NCBI GenBank assembly: GCA_037178675.1
Contig: JAYMGJ010000333.1
Location: forward strand, 62,001 to 126,000
Length of the DNA: 64,000 nucleotides
Reading direction: 5' to 3'
Source: Scleroderma bovista
Taxonomy: Eukaryota > Basidiomycota > Agaricomycetes > Boletales > Sclerodermataceae
The notes beneath the pieces are model-generated. The model worked only from the letters and a program-made list of their open reading frames with translations. It had not been told where the DNA came from and searched no databases. Each line of letters begins with the position of its first letter. Position 1 is the first letter of the stretch. The position numbers and the translations under genes are program-made. Positions 10,672-22,714 of this stretch are shown here, in pieces.

Positions 10672-13011
10672 TGTCACACACCAAATGTGTTTGGTACTGT
10701 GGACATGGAGAAAGTTAGCCGATGAAATTAATGCCAAGAACACACCCAAGATCTGTTGAAAGATTGTCCCGACTTGAGGGATACAGACAGCCCTCGCTAT
10801 CCATATCACGCAAAGTCAAGACTATCCTTATGCGAAGAATGAATACAAGCTCGTTGTAGCCATCTATCGCACGAGAATGACTATCCTGATGCGAGAGATG
10901 AATGCCAATGCTGACAGTAATCTATCGCACAAGAACTGCCAAGAAGCAGAAGAATCCAAGGATTGATGATCATTTCAGTATGAGAGAGGAATGCAACCTA
11001 CTGCAGTCCAACTCCCATACCAGAACAACCAAAGAAGCAGAAGAAACAATAGAGAAACAAAGGAGAAAAGGAAGAATCATTTTTAGCGCCCAAATGTCAA
11101 ATTTAGGTGTGCAGTGCTGGCATTCTGATATTTTGAATAGCTCCGCCATTTTTGAAGCTATCAATCATGTGACTATACCATCATGGAGCCTAGACTGTGG
11201 TCTATCTGCCTGTCAAGTTCCGATGTAAATCTGTTTATTTCCCACAGAGATATTCCACCCACAATCCAGACACCTGCTTCATCACTCACTATGGAGTCCG
11301 CATTTTCTCTGGAACATTTCTCTGCTATTGCAGCAGACCTCAACTATGTCCTGCTCTTGGGACAGCCTCTCCCTGAGCTCCTGTGTACTGTCTGGTACAT
11401 ATCTTCCCAGCCTGCTCCCTCAGTCCCTCTCATTCTTGGTCAGTGCATTCTCCTCATCAGTCCTGCGTCACACACATACTTTGGTTGTCTCAAGTCTATC
11501 ATTAGACTTGAAAATTCATACCTGGTCGTCTCTGTGTCTCCTGAGTCCTCTGAATATGGTCCTTTCATCCCAGAGTCCTGTCACATCCATCTCCCTCTAT
11601 CATTCATCTTGCTTCCCTGGACATGTCAAATCCGCTATTCACGTTTCACTTCCCTGCTATCCCGCAACAAACACAAATGAAACAGTGCTCTAGAACCCTT
11701 CTTAAGAGCCCTAATAGAGTACAGAACCTTCCCCTTACTGCTCAAGGGAAGACTGCACTTCGGGAGCACCAAATTTCGCGTTTTTGCTCTACAGAAGCTC
11801 AATCCAAGGGATTTGTGACACTCTGTGACCAGCTGTGACTCTACTTGTCATTCCAGGCCCCCTGACACTGCTCTTCTGGTCGGATCAATTCTTTTATTAT
11901 CCCCCAGCCACTCCCATCAGTGGCACTGCTTCAGAAGCTCATCTCCAGATCTAAAGTTCAATCAATCACAGGTTGTGCTTCCCTTCTGTCTGAGTCACAC
12001 AGAGTCACTCTGGCTCACTCTGACTCAATCTGCTGCGCATTATTCATCCCCTCTTGGCATTACTAATCCCCATTACTCCCCTTACCAATCACTTACCAAT
12101 CATCCTTCAAATCATGCTTATCATGCTGCTTATCAATTCATGACTCATGCCCCTATGATTCATATGCATTATGTCATCTCATATGCTCATTTAGCTTCGA
12201 TCTACTCATCCCATGCTTTCCCCCCCTCTCTTTTGGGCCCCATGCAATGATTTTTCCATATTCTTGATTATGCACCCCTTTTTACCTATGTTTTTGCTCT
12301 TTCCCTTGGCTCAGCAGCTTGTCCAGGCTCTCCCCATCGATGACTCAGCCTGATTACACTGCTTATCAATCACTTACCAATTTCTTACCAATCTCTCACC
12401 AAGCACTTAGTCATTTGTGCTTACAGGGCCACAGCCCCTCCTGTATATAAACCAGCAGCCAAAGGCTGCAAGGAAGTGTCTGCTTCCCCCTCAATAAAGC
12501 GACCACATTCACTCTCCCTCACTGTCTATAAGCTCTATCTCTGTCTTTGGACTTGTAGGTCACCCAGTGCTGGCCTAAAGCTCCTATATTGCTGTTTATC
12601 AGATATATCTTGTATCTGATCATTTCTCTAGGCTGAAGCGCAGTCTAGCATCTCTGTCCACTCCATCCCATCACTGTCCATCGCATTCTTGAAGCAGGAA
12701 CTGTCCCCTTGCTTCCCTGTTGTCCCATCACTGCTGTTACACCCCTGTTGCTGTTCTATCATCGCTCTTCTATCCCAGGACTCTTCCTAACCACTGTGGT
12801 AGGCTGAAGAGGAGTCAATACCATCCCAAGTCGCATTCTATCCCCATCAGAAGCTCTTCCCTTCCCTCCTGCATCCTGCCTGAAGGTGTGCAGCACATTC
12901 CCCTGAGGAGATTAAATACCAGAAACACAAAGGAAGACCACCACTCGCATATTGCTGTCATTTGGTGTTGGTTGTTGGTTGTTCTGACCTCTTCCCTCAC
13001 TTAGGTGCACA
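10672..13011 (+). repeat. 2.34-kb LTR-like repeat, copy A
   Basis: 2340 bp from TGTCACACACC to ...CACTTAGGTGCACA (TGT...ACA ends). LTR-type signals are present: TATATAAA at 12444-12451 and AATAAA at 12493-12498, separated by a small GCAGCC/GGCTGC hairpin. This fits U3 of ~1.8 kb, a short R and a U5 of ~0.5 kb. Related copies are B, C (21056), D (45686) and E (53245). The predicted ORFs inside it recur in every copy because the DNA recurs, and I do not regard them as genes. Confidence 0.85.
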
Positions 13012-14860
13012 GCGCTTGGCGCTTAGACAGATTCTGCAACTTCATGAAGTAGGTTAAATTATGGTGGTCTGTATATATCTCAAAGACATAAGGAGTGGCC
13101 TCGAGATAATGGCACCAGGCCTCCATTGCTTTTATGATGGCCATCTCCTTATCATGAATAGGATAGTTTCTTTCAGGAGGTGTCATTGAGTGTGACATGT
13201 ATGCAATAGGTCTGAATTCGCTGTCTTTGCACTTCATGGATATCACTCCCCGACAGTGAACTCAGATGTGTCTGTTTCCAGGCAGAATTCACAGTCCTGG
13301 TTGGGGTACTGAAGTACCAGAGCATGAGTAAAGGCAGCTTTCAAAGCCTCAAATGCAGTGCGTTCCTTTTCTCCAAAGTTAAATACAGTGTCCTTACACA
13401 TAAGGTCTGTCATGGGCTGAGCCATGATTGCATAGTCTTTAATAAACCGTCTATAGAAGTTGCCAAGGCCTAAGAACGTGCGAACCTGCTTAACATTCGT
13501 CAGCTCAGGCCACTTCAAAATAGCATTAACCTTTTCAGGGTCCATTTTGATCCCATCACGTGAAACGATCATTCCGAGGAAATCGACTTTGGTGACTCTG
13601 AAGCAACACTTCTCAGGTTTGACATAAAGATCATTATTGTGTAATTGTTTCAAAACTTCCAGCATGATCCTATCATGCTCCTCCTGATCATCTGTGTTTG
13701 TAAATATCATGAGGTCATCTATGTACACCATGCAGACATCTGACATATCATGGAATATCTCATTCATCATTTTCTGGAATGTTGCAGGTGAATTACAGAG
13801 ACTGAAATACATAACTAATGGCTCGAAAGCCCCTTTGTGCATTACAAATGCAGCTTTCCACTTGTTACCTTCGTGAATCCTCACATTGTTGTAACCCCAG
13901 CAAAGATCCATCTTTGTGAAGAGTTTGCAACCTTTAAGCTTGTCAACAAGCTGAGAGATAAGTGGCAGTGGATAGTTATTCTTAATTGTCCAGTCGTTTA
14001 CATAGCAGTGATCCTGTATCATGCACTTTTTACCATCCTTTTTCAGGATAAAGAAGACTGGTGACATCTGTTGACTAATAGAAGGCTGAATATATCCTTT
14101 TGCAAGCTGGTCATCCAGGAAGGATTCAACTTCTTTTTGCTCATCAACAGAGAGCAGGATAAGCCTTCCCTTTTTGGGTGGGAAGTCTTCTTTCAGATCA
14201 ATTCCATGATCCCAAGGTTTCCTAAGTGGCATGCGCTCTGACAACTTTTTACTAAATACATCTAAGAACTCCCAGTATTCTTTAGGTACTTGCTTCTGGG
14301 CCTCTTCTAGGGTCGACTCATCAATAGTGACCTTTGATTCATGAGCCTTCAAAGCCTGAACCCAAGTTTCCTGAGATTCATTTTCTCATAATAACTTAGC
14401 AAAGTGTGTTTCCAAAAGTGACTTGCACTCCGGAGGACACCGAGTTAAATTAACTTTGCCGGTAACCCAATTTATATTGGGGTTGTGCTTCTGAAGCCAA
14501 GTGTGGCTGAGGATAAGGGGCACCTTTCCAAGGCAAGTGACAGCACACCACAGCTTTTCTGCATGTTTCCCAATACCAATGGTAAGCAATACATAATGTG
14601 TGATGTCACCCTCCTGCATCAGCAAAACAGCAATTTACTCTACAGGCCTGTACAGAGTAAGGTTTACTGCACAATGGGGGACCTACCTGTACAGTCATGT
14701 ACAGATGGTACAGAGCAATGCATATGTGTTCCAATTGGTCCATAGATGAATTTTTTTTGGTCTGTACAAGTCTGTATCTCTGTAGTGTCTGTGCAAAAAT
14801 GACTGTTTTGCTGATGTGGTTCCTGGTGCCATCTACATTAAGCACTGGGATGGGTTTCAA
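13012..14860 (-). pseudogene. gypsy pol fragment (protease-RT-RNase H), broken
   Basis: Minus-strand pieces read in order: protease-like C-terminal part (PLILSHTWLQKHNPNINW, 14625-14386, ending in a stop); RT (14352-13243) with FILKKDGKKCMIQDHCYVND, KMDLCWGYNNVRI and the catalytic VYIDDLMIF; RNase H start (LETDTSEF); then a frameshift near 13245 and EFRPIAYMSHSMTPPERNYP...TDHHNLTYF. It stops at RQA, exactly where repeat A begins at 13011. It is a different clade from gypsy-1/2 and from the gag-pro element at 48262. Integrase and gag are absent. Confidence 0.8.
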
Positions 14861-15430
14861 TGAGTATATGACTATTGTGTTGCATAGTGATATGTTCTAG
14901 ATGCTAGTTGAATATCCATATTACAATGTCATGTTACAAAGAGAGGTTGCATATACCATACTAGGCTGGAGGAATAATTCTGAATGCATAGATGTGCACC
15001 ATAACTCGCAACCATCATTTAATTGCTTTGGATGTGTGTTCCAGAGCCAGATACAATGTTCCAGTGGCTGGTGTAATGTTCCAGAGGCTGGTGTACTGTT
15101 CCAGGGACTGGTTGCATGTGCCAGGGACTGGTTACATATAGAAAGGTGGTGGTCTGCACAGGGAAGGTCTAGCCTAGACCACCATCATCTCGCCCTGGCA
15201 CCCCTAGACCAGCACCTACAGAAGCCTGGACACGGGATTATTGAGAGAAAACATGTTGAAGTCTCCTACCTTCTCCTTGTCCATCACAACAGTCTCCGCT
15301 GCTCAGCTTCCTCGCTGAACACTCCCTTTTGTCTCAACATCAGGACCCTGACCACCTAGTCCTTAGCAACACACTTCTGAACATTATGTTCACACCAGGA
15401 ATCACTGCACTGACAGCTGATGTGATCTGA
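14861..15430. other. unassigned sequence with short repeats
   Basis: No convincing gene. Near 15045-15135 a phrase like GTTCCAGNGGCTGGTGT recurs four to five times. The neighbouring 14640-14700 sequence (CACAATGGGGGACCTACCTGT) has a relative at 31550-31575, so part of this stretch belongs to a dispersed repeat. From about 15170 it probably forms the LINE 5' region. Confidence 0.4.
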
Positions 15431-16816
15431 TTGATAGCCATCATTATCGAGTTGCTCCCACAAGCATCTCCCTCTCCCCCAGCTGCTCCCCCCACAGATG
15501 TTACCCTCCAGTCCATACAGTCAGCCATCATGGACCAGATTCATCTCCTTGCCGACTGCACCAATGAACTCAGGACAATGATAGATACCAACAGGAACAT
15601 GGCAGAGTCTCTCACTCAAGTTGTAGACATCTCGAAGGAAGAGCTACAAGCAGCTGCCCAACTAGTCAGCGAAGCTGCTGATGCCATCACAGCCTCAGCC
15701 CCTGATCAAACCCAGTCACGACATCCTATGCCCCCCCCCACGGGTAAACTCATATGCTGAGATCGTCAGACAGACCTCCCACACCATAGCAGTAGCTCGT
15801 TGGGACTCACAAGCGAGAACTATATGCCTCACTCACCCATCAACATCTGACTCCGATGCCTCCCTTAACAGCCTCAGTGAAGATATCCTAGTAGAGAAAG
15901 CTAACTTCATGCTAGAGCTTGCCCAGAAGGAAAATGATGGGGCTCCTCCTCCACCAGAAGCCAAATTCCTCTCAGTTAGAAAGACTGCCCACAGAAGCCT
16001 AATGTACAAAGTTGACTCTGAAGAAACAGCCGCCTGGCTTAGGTCAACCAGAGGGCAGCAGACCTTCACTGCCAAGTTTGGCACTGAGGTGTCTCTAGCT
16101 TCCAAGCCTTTCTCCGTCATAATGGAATATGTCACAGTACGAGTGGCCGTCGATGACCCAAACACCCTCAGAGAAGTGGAGAGAGTGAATGACCTCCCAG
16201 TCAACACTGTATGATCCATCTGATGGATCAAGCCTCTTGAGAGGAGAGCCCCCAATCAACACACCGCCCATACAATCATTGACTTTTTCAGACCAGCAGA
16301 AGCCAACCTCACAATCAAAAACAGCCTCCTCATACTAGGAAAGAGATGTAGCTCATTAAAACTGTTGCCAGAACCAACAAGATGTATGAAATGCCAGTCT
16401 TTTGATGGCCACTATGCCAAGGACTGCAAGAGCCCACGGGACACATGTGGAACGTGCACTGGTGAACATAGCACCAAGGACTGCACAGTCACAACCTCAG
16501 ACAAGCATCACTGTGTGAACTGCAAGGCAGCTGGCCATGCAGCCTGGGGCTGTGAGTGCCTGACTTTTTTCAACCTTTCTAAGTGCTACCACTTGCACTT
16601 ACCAGACATTGCTTACAGATACTTCCCCAAAAGCGATGACCCAGCTACATGGATCTGGGAGAACAAAGCTGACCAGGTTTGGAATGAACCCCCATGCAAT
16701 GAAAATGGCCAAACCTACCTGCGGCCTCACCCTATGTTTGCAAATGAGGCAGATTGGAGAACAGTTGACCACCGTCACCACCCCCCACGCCCTCAACAGG
16801 TACCCCACCCCATCGC
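15431..16816 (+). pseudogene. LINE (non-LTR retrotransposon) ORF1 fragment
   Basis: A Gag-like ORF1 carrying three zinc knuckles in the 16380-16560 region: CMKCQSFDGHYAKDC, CGTCTGEHSTKDC and CVNCKAAGHAAWGC. This arrangement is typical of fungal Tad/LINE ORF1 proteins that bind element RNA. Upstream are a helical segment (15480-15740) and SYAEIVRQTSH. The frame changes at a C8 tract near 15730-15740, and two in-frame TGA codons sit at 16212-16223, so it is broken. The reading frame runs into repeat B at 16817. No ORF2 (endonuclease/RT) is present. Confidence 0.75.
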
Positions 16817-18586
16817 TGTGCACCTAAGTGAGGGAAGAGGTCAGAACAACCAACAACCAACACCAAATGACAGCAATATGCGAGTGGTGGTCTTCCTTTG
16901 TGTTTCTGGTATTTAATCTCCTCAGGGGAATGTGCTGCACACCTTCAGGCAGGATGCAGGAGGGAAGGGAAGAGCTTCTGATGGGGATAGAATGCGACTT
17001 GGGATGGTATTGACTCCTCTTCAGCCTACCACAGTGGTTAGGAAGAGTCCTGGGATAGAAGAGCGATGATAGAACAGCAACAGGGGTGTAACAGCAGTGA
17101 TGGGACAACAGGGAAGCAAGGGGACAGTTCCTGCTTCAAGAATGCGATGGACAGTGATGGGATGGAGTGGACAGAGATGCTAGACTGCGCTTCAGCCTAG
17201 AGAAATGATCAGATACAAGATATATCTGATAAACAGCAATATAGGAGCTTTAGGCCAGCACTGGGTGACCTACAAGTCCAAAGACAGAGATAGAGCTTAT
17301 AGACAGTGAGGGAGAGTGAATGTGGTCGCTTTATTGAGGGGGAAGCAGACACTTCCTTGCAGCCTTTGGCTGCTGGTTTATATACAGGAGGGGCTGTGGC
17401 CCTGTAAGCACAAATGACTAAGTGCTTGGTGAGAGATTGGTAAGAAATTGGTAAGTGATTGATAAGCAGTGTAATCAGGCTGAGTCATCGATGGGGAGAG
17501 CCTGGACAAGCTGCTGAGCCAAGGGAAAGAGCAAAAACATAGGTAAAAAGGGGTGCATAATCAAGAATATGGAAAAATCATTGCATGGGGCCCAAAAGAG
17601 AGGGGGGGAAAGCATGGGATGAGTAGATCGAAGCTAAATGAGCATATGAGATGACATAATGCATATGAATCATAGGGGCATGAGTCATGAATTGATAAGC
17701 AGCATGATAAGCATGATTTGAAGGATGATTGGTAAGTGATTGGTAAGGGGAGTAATGGGGATTAGTAATGCCAAGAGGGGATGAATAATGCGCAGCAGAT
17801 TGAGTCAGAGTGAGCCAGAGTGACTCTGTGTGACTCAGACAGAAGGGAAGCACAACCTGTGATTGATTGAACTTTAGATCTGGAGATGAGCTTCTGAAGC
17901 AGTGCCACTGATGGGAGTGGCTGGGGGATAATAAAAGAATTGATCCGACCAGAAGAGCAGTGTCAGGGGGCCTGGAATGACAAGTAGAGTCACAGCTGGT
18001 CACAGAGTGTCACAAATCCCTTGGATTGAGCTTCTGTAGAGCAAAAACGCGAAATTTGGTGCTCCCGAAGTGCAGTCTTCCCTTGAGCAGTAAGGGGAAG
18101 GTTCTGTACTCTATTAGGGCTCTTAAGAAGGGTTCTAGAGCACTGTTTCATTTGTGTTTGTTGCGGGATAGCAGGGAAGTGAAACGTGAATAGCGGATTT
18201 GACATGTCCAGGGAAGCAAGATGAATGATAGAGGGAGATGGATGTGACAGGACTCTGGGATGAAAGGACCATATTCAGAGGACTCAGGAGACACAGAGAC
18301 GACCAGGTATGAATTTTCAAGTCTAATGATAGACTTGAGACAACCAAAGTATGTGTGTGACGCAGGACTGATGAGGAGAATGCACTGACCAAGAATGAGA
18401 GGGACTGAGGGAGCAGGCTGGGAAGATATGTACCAGACAGTACACAGGAGCTCAGGGAGAGGCTGTCCCAAGAGCAGGACATAGTTGAGGTCTGCTGCAA
18501 TAGCAGAGAAATGTTCCAGAGAAAATGCGGACTCCATAGTGAGTGATGAAGCAGGTGTCTGGATTGTGGGTGGAATATCTCTGTGG
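16817..18586 (-). repeat. 2.34-kb LTR-like repeat, copy B (truncated, inverted)
   Basis: The reverse complement of copy A positions 13011 to 11242, without length change. It starts TGTGCACCTAAGTGAGGG, the complement of the U5 end, directly after LINE ORF1. It is truncated at 18586 (CTCTGTGG), losing about 570 bp of the U3 end, where a gypsy fragment begins. Contains the TATA and AATAAA signals on the minus strand. Confidence 0.85.
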
Positions 18587-18681
18587 CAGCTTTGCACCTG
18601 CAGTACTGATATGATGTAGCACATTTCCGCATTTTTCAAACCTTGAATGATTCTTACCCCCAACTTCCTGCCATCTCAAAC

Positions 18682-19726
18682 ATGTCTGCACCCACCAAGT
18701 CCACCAGCCCCATCGCCCCAGCTGCCACCGAGTCCAAGGACTGGACAAAGGCTTCCACACTGGAGTTGATATCCGGTAGTGAGGACGAGTCGAGCGTCCT
18801 TGATGCTAAGGCGAAGGAGCGTCATCATCGCAAGCAGGTGAGAAGAGAGGAGAGGCAGCACCGGGAGGCAGAGGAGAGGAGTGTACGCAAAGAGGTGGAA
18901 AGGCTGGCACGTGAGGAGGTGGAGCATAAGGCAAGAGAGCAGGCAGAGAAGGAGAGGGCAGAGTCGGAGCAAAGGAAGGTGGCGGAGCTAGCTGCCAAGC
19001 AGAGAGCAGTGGAGGTAGCCGCCAAGCAAAAAGTGACGGCGCAGGAGGTGTCGAAGAAGCGGGCGAGGGAGGAACCGGAGGCAGGTCTGGTTGGAGATGT
19101 CCAGTAGGTTTTTATTTTATTTCCTAATCCCATTTTCTTTATTGATTTTGTGTAGGTGCGTGCGTTGCGCCAAGCACCGTGCGGTATGCGAGCATGACCC
19201 GGAGAAGCCCAAGCAGCAGGCATGCATGAAGTGTGCTGGCTTGAAGGAGAAGTGCAAGTGGCTGGAGGTGGGGGGATCCAGTCCAGTGGTGGACAAAGGG
19301 AAGGGCAAGGAGAAGGAGAAGGAGGCGGCGACATCACCGCAAGGCGGTGAGAAGAGGAAGAAGAAGAAGATGGCGAAGGTTGTCAACGACGACGACGAGA
19401 TCACAGAGGTGGCAGGTTCATCTGGGTCAAGGTCTGGTCTCAACACCAGGCCTGTCTTGGAGCAGATGGACAGGCTGACGGCCGCAGTGGAGGCAATGAT
19501 GGGTCAGATGGCCAGGATCGTGGATTCCACATGGTCTGTATTGCAGTCCAATGACCAACTCAGCGCCAGCCTCGAAACATTTTTTGAGGAGTGCCAGTTT
19601 TTTACATTGGAGTTCGTCACACCGGAGGAAGAGAGTGAGGAGGAGGTTGATCCAGAAGAGATTGACCAGGAGCTGGAGGAACTCCAGAAGGACCTGGAGG
19701 AGCAAGAAGGTCCTGCACCAGAGTAG
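18682..19726 (+). CDS. antisense Zn(II)2Cys6 cluster protein carried by gypsy-3
   Basis: Exon 1 is 18682-19103 and exon 2 is 19156-19726. The 52-nt intron (GTAGGT...TGTAG) sits at the same codon as in the gypsy-2 copy, predicting ~330 residues. Order: Ser/Thr-rich N-terminus; a charged Glu/Arg/Lys/Ala helix of ~100 residues (likely coiled coil); then the cluster CVRCAKHRAVC...CMKCAGLKEKC (C-x2-C-x6-C-x11-C-x2-C-x6-C); a Lys-rich stretch; a helix (QMDRLTAAVEAMMGQM); and a Glu-rich C-terminus. Such clusters bind DNA in fungal regulators. A regulatory or integration-targeting role is inference. No stop or frameshift was found. Confidence 0.7.
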
Positions 19727-19878
19727 GTAGTCCGGTCCAGCGCTTGTAAATAGAAATGTAAATTAGTTTTTACTTTTTGTTTATAGAGGAAAAGTGATCT
19801 GAGTTTAGTGAGTGATATTACAAGATAAAATGAAACAGAGAGGAGAAACAGATAAAGAAAACAGAGGCGAGAGTAATA

Positions 19879-21055
19879 CTACATGGACACCAGTGGTCCA
19901 GGTTTGTCTGGGTACCGGACATGATAATCTTCTAGTAGTTCTGTAGCATTGCCTAGTTCAGTGGTGAGTAGCCAAGATGCCTCAGTCCCCTCGTAAATGG
20001 ACCAACGCACCAAGTACAACAGTTTGCACGATTTGCATCGACGGTCAACCTTGGAGTCGAGGATCTCAGTGATCTCGAACTCCAGTTCACCATCTACTTC
20101 GACTGGTGGTGGAGGCTGTATCTGGTCCAGTATGGTGTTGGGTATGGCTGGTTCGAGTTGGGAGATGTGGAAGACGGGTGAACTGCACACATGGAATCTG
20201 GAAGGCAGAGCATAAAAGAGAGAGAGCCTACTTGTGCGATGATATCGTAAGGCCCAAGGTTTTTCTCCAATAGCTTTTTGGATGATCAAGTGGACCAGAA
20301 GTATTTGGCTTTAACGTATACTTGATTGCCTATTTTGAAGTCCGGTGCCGGAGTATGTTTGGCATCAGCCGGACCTTGGTAGCGAAGTTGTGCATTGGCC
20401 ATTTCTTCTTGAAGGTATTGATGCAGCGACTCGAGGTCGACTGCATAGTCACGAGCCTGTGCAGAGGTCATATCGCGTTCCGGGTAGACGGAGATGTTAG
20501 GATGATAACCTTTGTTAGCAAAGAATGGAGAGACTCCGGTGGTAGCACTAGGTGCGTTATTATAAGCAAACTCTGCCAGAGGGAGTAGGTCTGCCCAGTT
20601 GTCCTGCTGGTAGTTGCAGTAGACACGGAGGTATTGTTTGAGTGTCTGGTTGGATCGCTCTGTCTGGCCATCGCCTTCTGGGTGGTAACCGGAGGTGAAG
20701 TGGAGGCACATGTTGAGGGCCTTTCCGAGTGACCAGAAGAAGTGGGGGGACAAACTTGGTACCATGATCTGAAGTGACGTGGGCGGGAACACCATGCTTG
20801 GAGAATACATGGAGTAGAAAGAGCTTTGCGAGCTCTGGGCTAGTGATGGTGTCGTGAGTAGGAATGAAGATGGCCTGTTTAGAGAGCCTATCTACTATGA
20901 CCAAGATAGCTGTGAATCCGGTAGAGGCAGGGAGCTGCTCTATAAAGTCCATGGATATGGAGTTCCAAGGTCTTTCTGGGACAGGGAGCTGTTTTAGTAA
21001 CCCATAGGGTTGATGGCGCGGTGTCTTAGCTCGAGTGCAGGAGGTGCATGACCGG
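19879..21055 (-). pseudogene. gypsy-3 integrase/chromodomain fragment, frameshifted
   Basis: Minus-strand frames 20952-20560, 20810-20286 and 20289-19879 together cover the integrase core (MDFIEQLPASTGF...VTSDHGTKFV...GDGQTERSNQTL) and the C-terminal chromodomain (FEITEILDSKVDRR...YLVRWSIYEGTEASW). Frameshifts near 20745 and 20290 break it. It ends just before repeat C on the 5' side. Confidence 0.8.
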
Positions 21056-21909
21056 TGTCATGCACCAAACAGGTTTGGTACAGTGAACATGGAAGATAAC
21101 ACCTATATCGAATGATCCTTATGTGAAGGATAAGCACGATGGACCCTCATCATAGCCATCTATTGCACAAGAAGACTATCCTGATGCGAGAGATGAATGC
21201 CAATGCAGACAGTCATCTATTGCACAAGAACCGCCAAGAAGAAGAAACTGAAGGAATAACATCAATTGTGGTATGAGAAAGGAATGCACACATCTGCAGT
21301 CCAACTCCCATACCAGAACAATCAAAGAAGCCGAAGAATTGATGGAGAAATGAAGGAGAAAGAGAAGAAATGATTTTTAGCACCCAAATGTCATTTTTAG
21401 GCGCCCAGTGCCGGCATTCTGATATTTTAAATAGCTCCATTGTTTCTAAAGCTATCAGGCATGTGACTATACTGTCAGAGAGCCTAGAACATGGTCTATC
21501 TGCCTATCAAGTTCCGACGCAAATCTGTTCATTTCCCACGGAGATATTTCCCCCACAATCCAGACGTTCGCTTCATCGCTCACTATGGAGTCCGTATTTT
21601 CTCTGGATCATTTCTCCGCTATTTCTGCAAATCTCCACTATGTCCTGCTCTTAGGACAGCCTCTCCCAGAGTTCCCGTGCACTGCCTGGCACATATCTTC
21701 CCAGCCTGCTCCCTCAGTCCCTCTCGTTCTCGGTCAGCGCGTTCTCCTCGTCAGTCCTGCGTCAAGGATGTACTTTGGTCATCTTAGGTCTATTGTCAAG
21801 CTTGAGAAGTCTTCTCTGGTCGTCTCTGTGTCCCCTGAGCCCTCAGCCTATGGTCCCTTCCTCCCAGATACTTGCCATGTCCATCTTCCTCTGTTGTTCG
21901 TCTCACTTC
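21056..21909 (+). repeat. 2.34-kb LTR-like repeat, copy C (5' part)
   Basis: It starts TGTCATGCACCAAAC and follows the U3 half of copies A and D with more divergence, up to the gypsy-2 insertion at 21909/21910. After gypsy-2 only CCTGGA (29791-29796) still matches before similarity is lost, so the rest of this copy is gone. Confidence 0.75.
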
Positions 21910-22549
21910 TGTCAAGTCCGGGTCTACTCCAGTAGGGGGTCCGGTCAAGTCCGGACGAGTGTGGACCAAGGAAGAGGGCAGAGGGCTGGACGAGGGAGTA
22001 GTCCAGCCAGAGTTGGTGACCACTTGGATTCAACGACAAGGACGACGTGCGTTGATCCCTTGCGTAGGTTCCGGTCAAGGTGATAGAGACAGAGACAGAG
22101 ACAGAGACAGGCAGAGACTGGAGTAGTGACTAAGTTGATTTCAGACTGAGGAGTACAGGATAAACTACAGGGTACTTATACTAAGTAGAAACTAGGGTCG
22201 AGTACATACGGTGACAAGTAAACAACCTAATAGCGGACAAGGGATGACCGGAGTTAGGACTAGGTCAGGTCTGGTGAAAATAAAGTCAGGTCCATGTAAA
22301 ATAAATCAGGTCCGGTGAAAATGCTACAAGGTATAGGATATATCGAGTTCACGGAGAACTCACGTCAAGGCAGGGTAGACGGCGAGGTGTAGTAAGAGCG
22401 AATGGAGTATAGACCAAGGGTCGTAGTTAGCGGAAGGTTATCTGCGTGACCGTTGACTGGAGTAACTGAGAACGACCGGAGTTGAGCTGTAGGCCTGCGA
22501 TGTGACCGGAGTAACCGGATATGATCCGGAGTTGGACATGGTCGTAACA
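21910..22549 (-). repeat. gypsy-2 3' LTR
   Basis: 640 bp, TGTCAAGTCC...GTCGTAACA. It differs from the other LTR at about 20 positions, and every one I compared is a transition at a CpG (CG against TG or CA). ACTTC precedes it. Confidence 0.9.
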
Positions 22550-22714
22550 GTATCCCCCTTTTAGAGGCCGAACCCATGAGGCCCCAATGAGGCTGTTGTG
22601 TGGTCGCCTAGAACAATGCGGAGTCCGGAGTAAATGTCTGAGTACGAATTCTGGATCTATAAAGATCAGACCAGTTCTTGTTTTTACCCCCAGTTTCCTG
22701 TCATCAATCTAAAC

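Larger units (their letters stand above)
10672..18586. mobile_element. composite element with inverted 2.34-kb LTR-like ends
   Basis: Repeat copy A (10672-13011, plus) and copy B (16817-18586, minus, truncated) face each other and enclose 13012-16816. Over the shared 1770 bp they show no length difference and I found no mismatch. Four predicted peptides (94, 141, 71 and 121 residues) are identical between them. The enclosed DNA is not a normal retroelement interior. It is a minus-strand gypsy pol fragment followed by a plus-strand LINE ORF1 fragment, each cut off exactly at an inner repeat edge. The right outer end of B is missing, so a target duplication cannot be tested. Confidence 0.75.
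18587..21055 (-). mobile_element. Ty3/gypsy fragment (gypsy-3), close relative of gypsy-2
   Basis: It retains the antisense Zn-cluster gene (18682-19726, plus strand) and the 3' half of integrase with the chromodomain (minus strand). The order and sequence are homologous to 22700-25090 of gypsy-2. LTRs, gag, protease, RT and RNase H are missing. The right edge (GACCGG at 21055) is cut exactly where repeat copy C begins; the left edge abuts truncated repeat B. Confidence 0.8.

Noticed and set aside
11183..13004. ORFs of 165, 121, 141 and 94 codons repeated identically in several places
   Set aside because: They lie in the U3/U5 of the 2.34-kb repeat, overlap in different frames, show no domain, and recur only because the DNA recurs.
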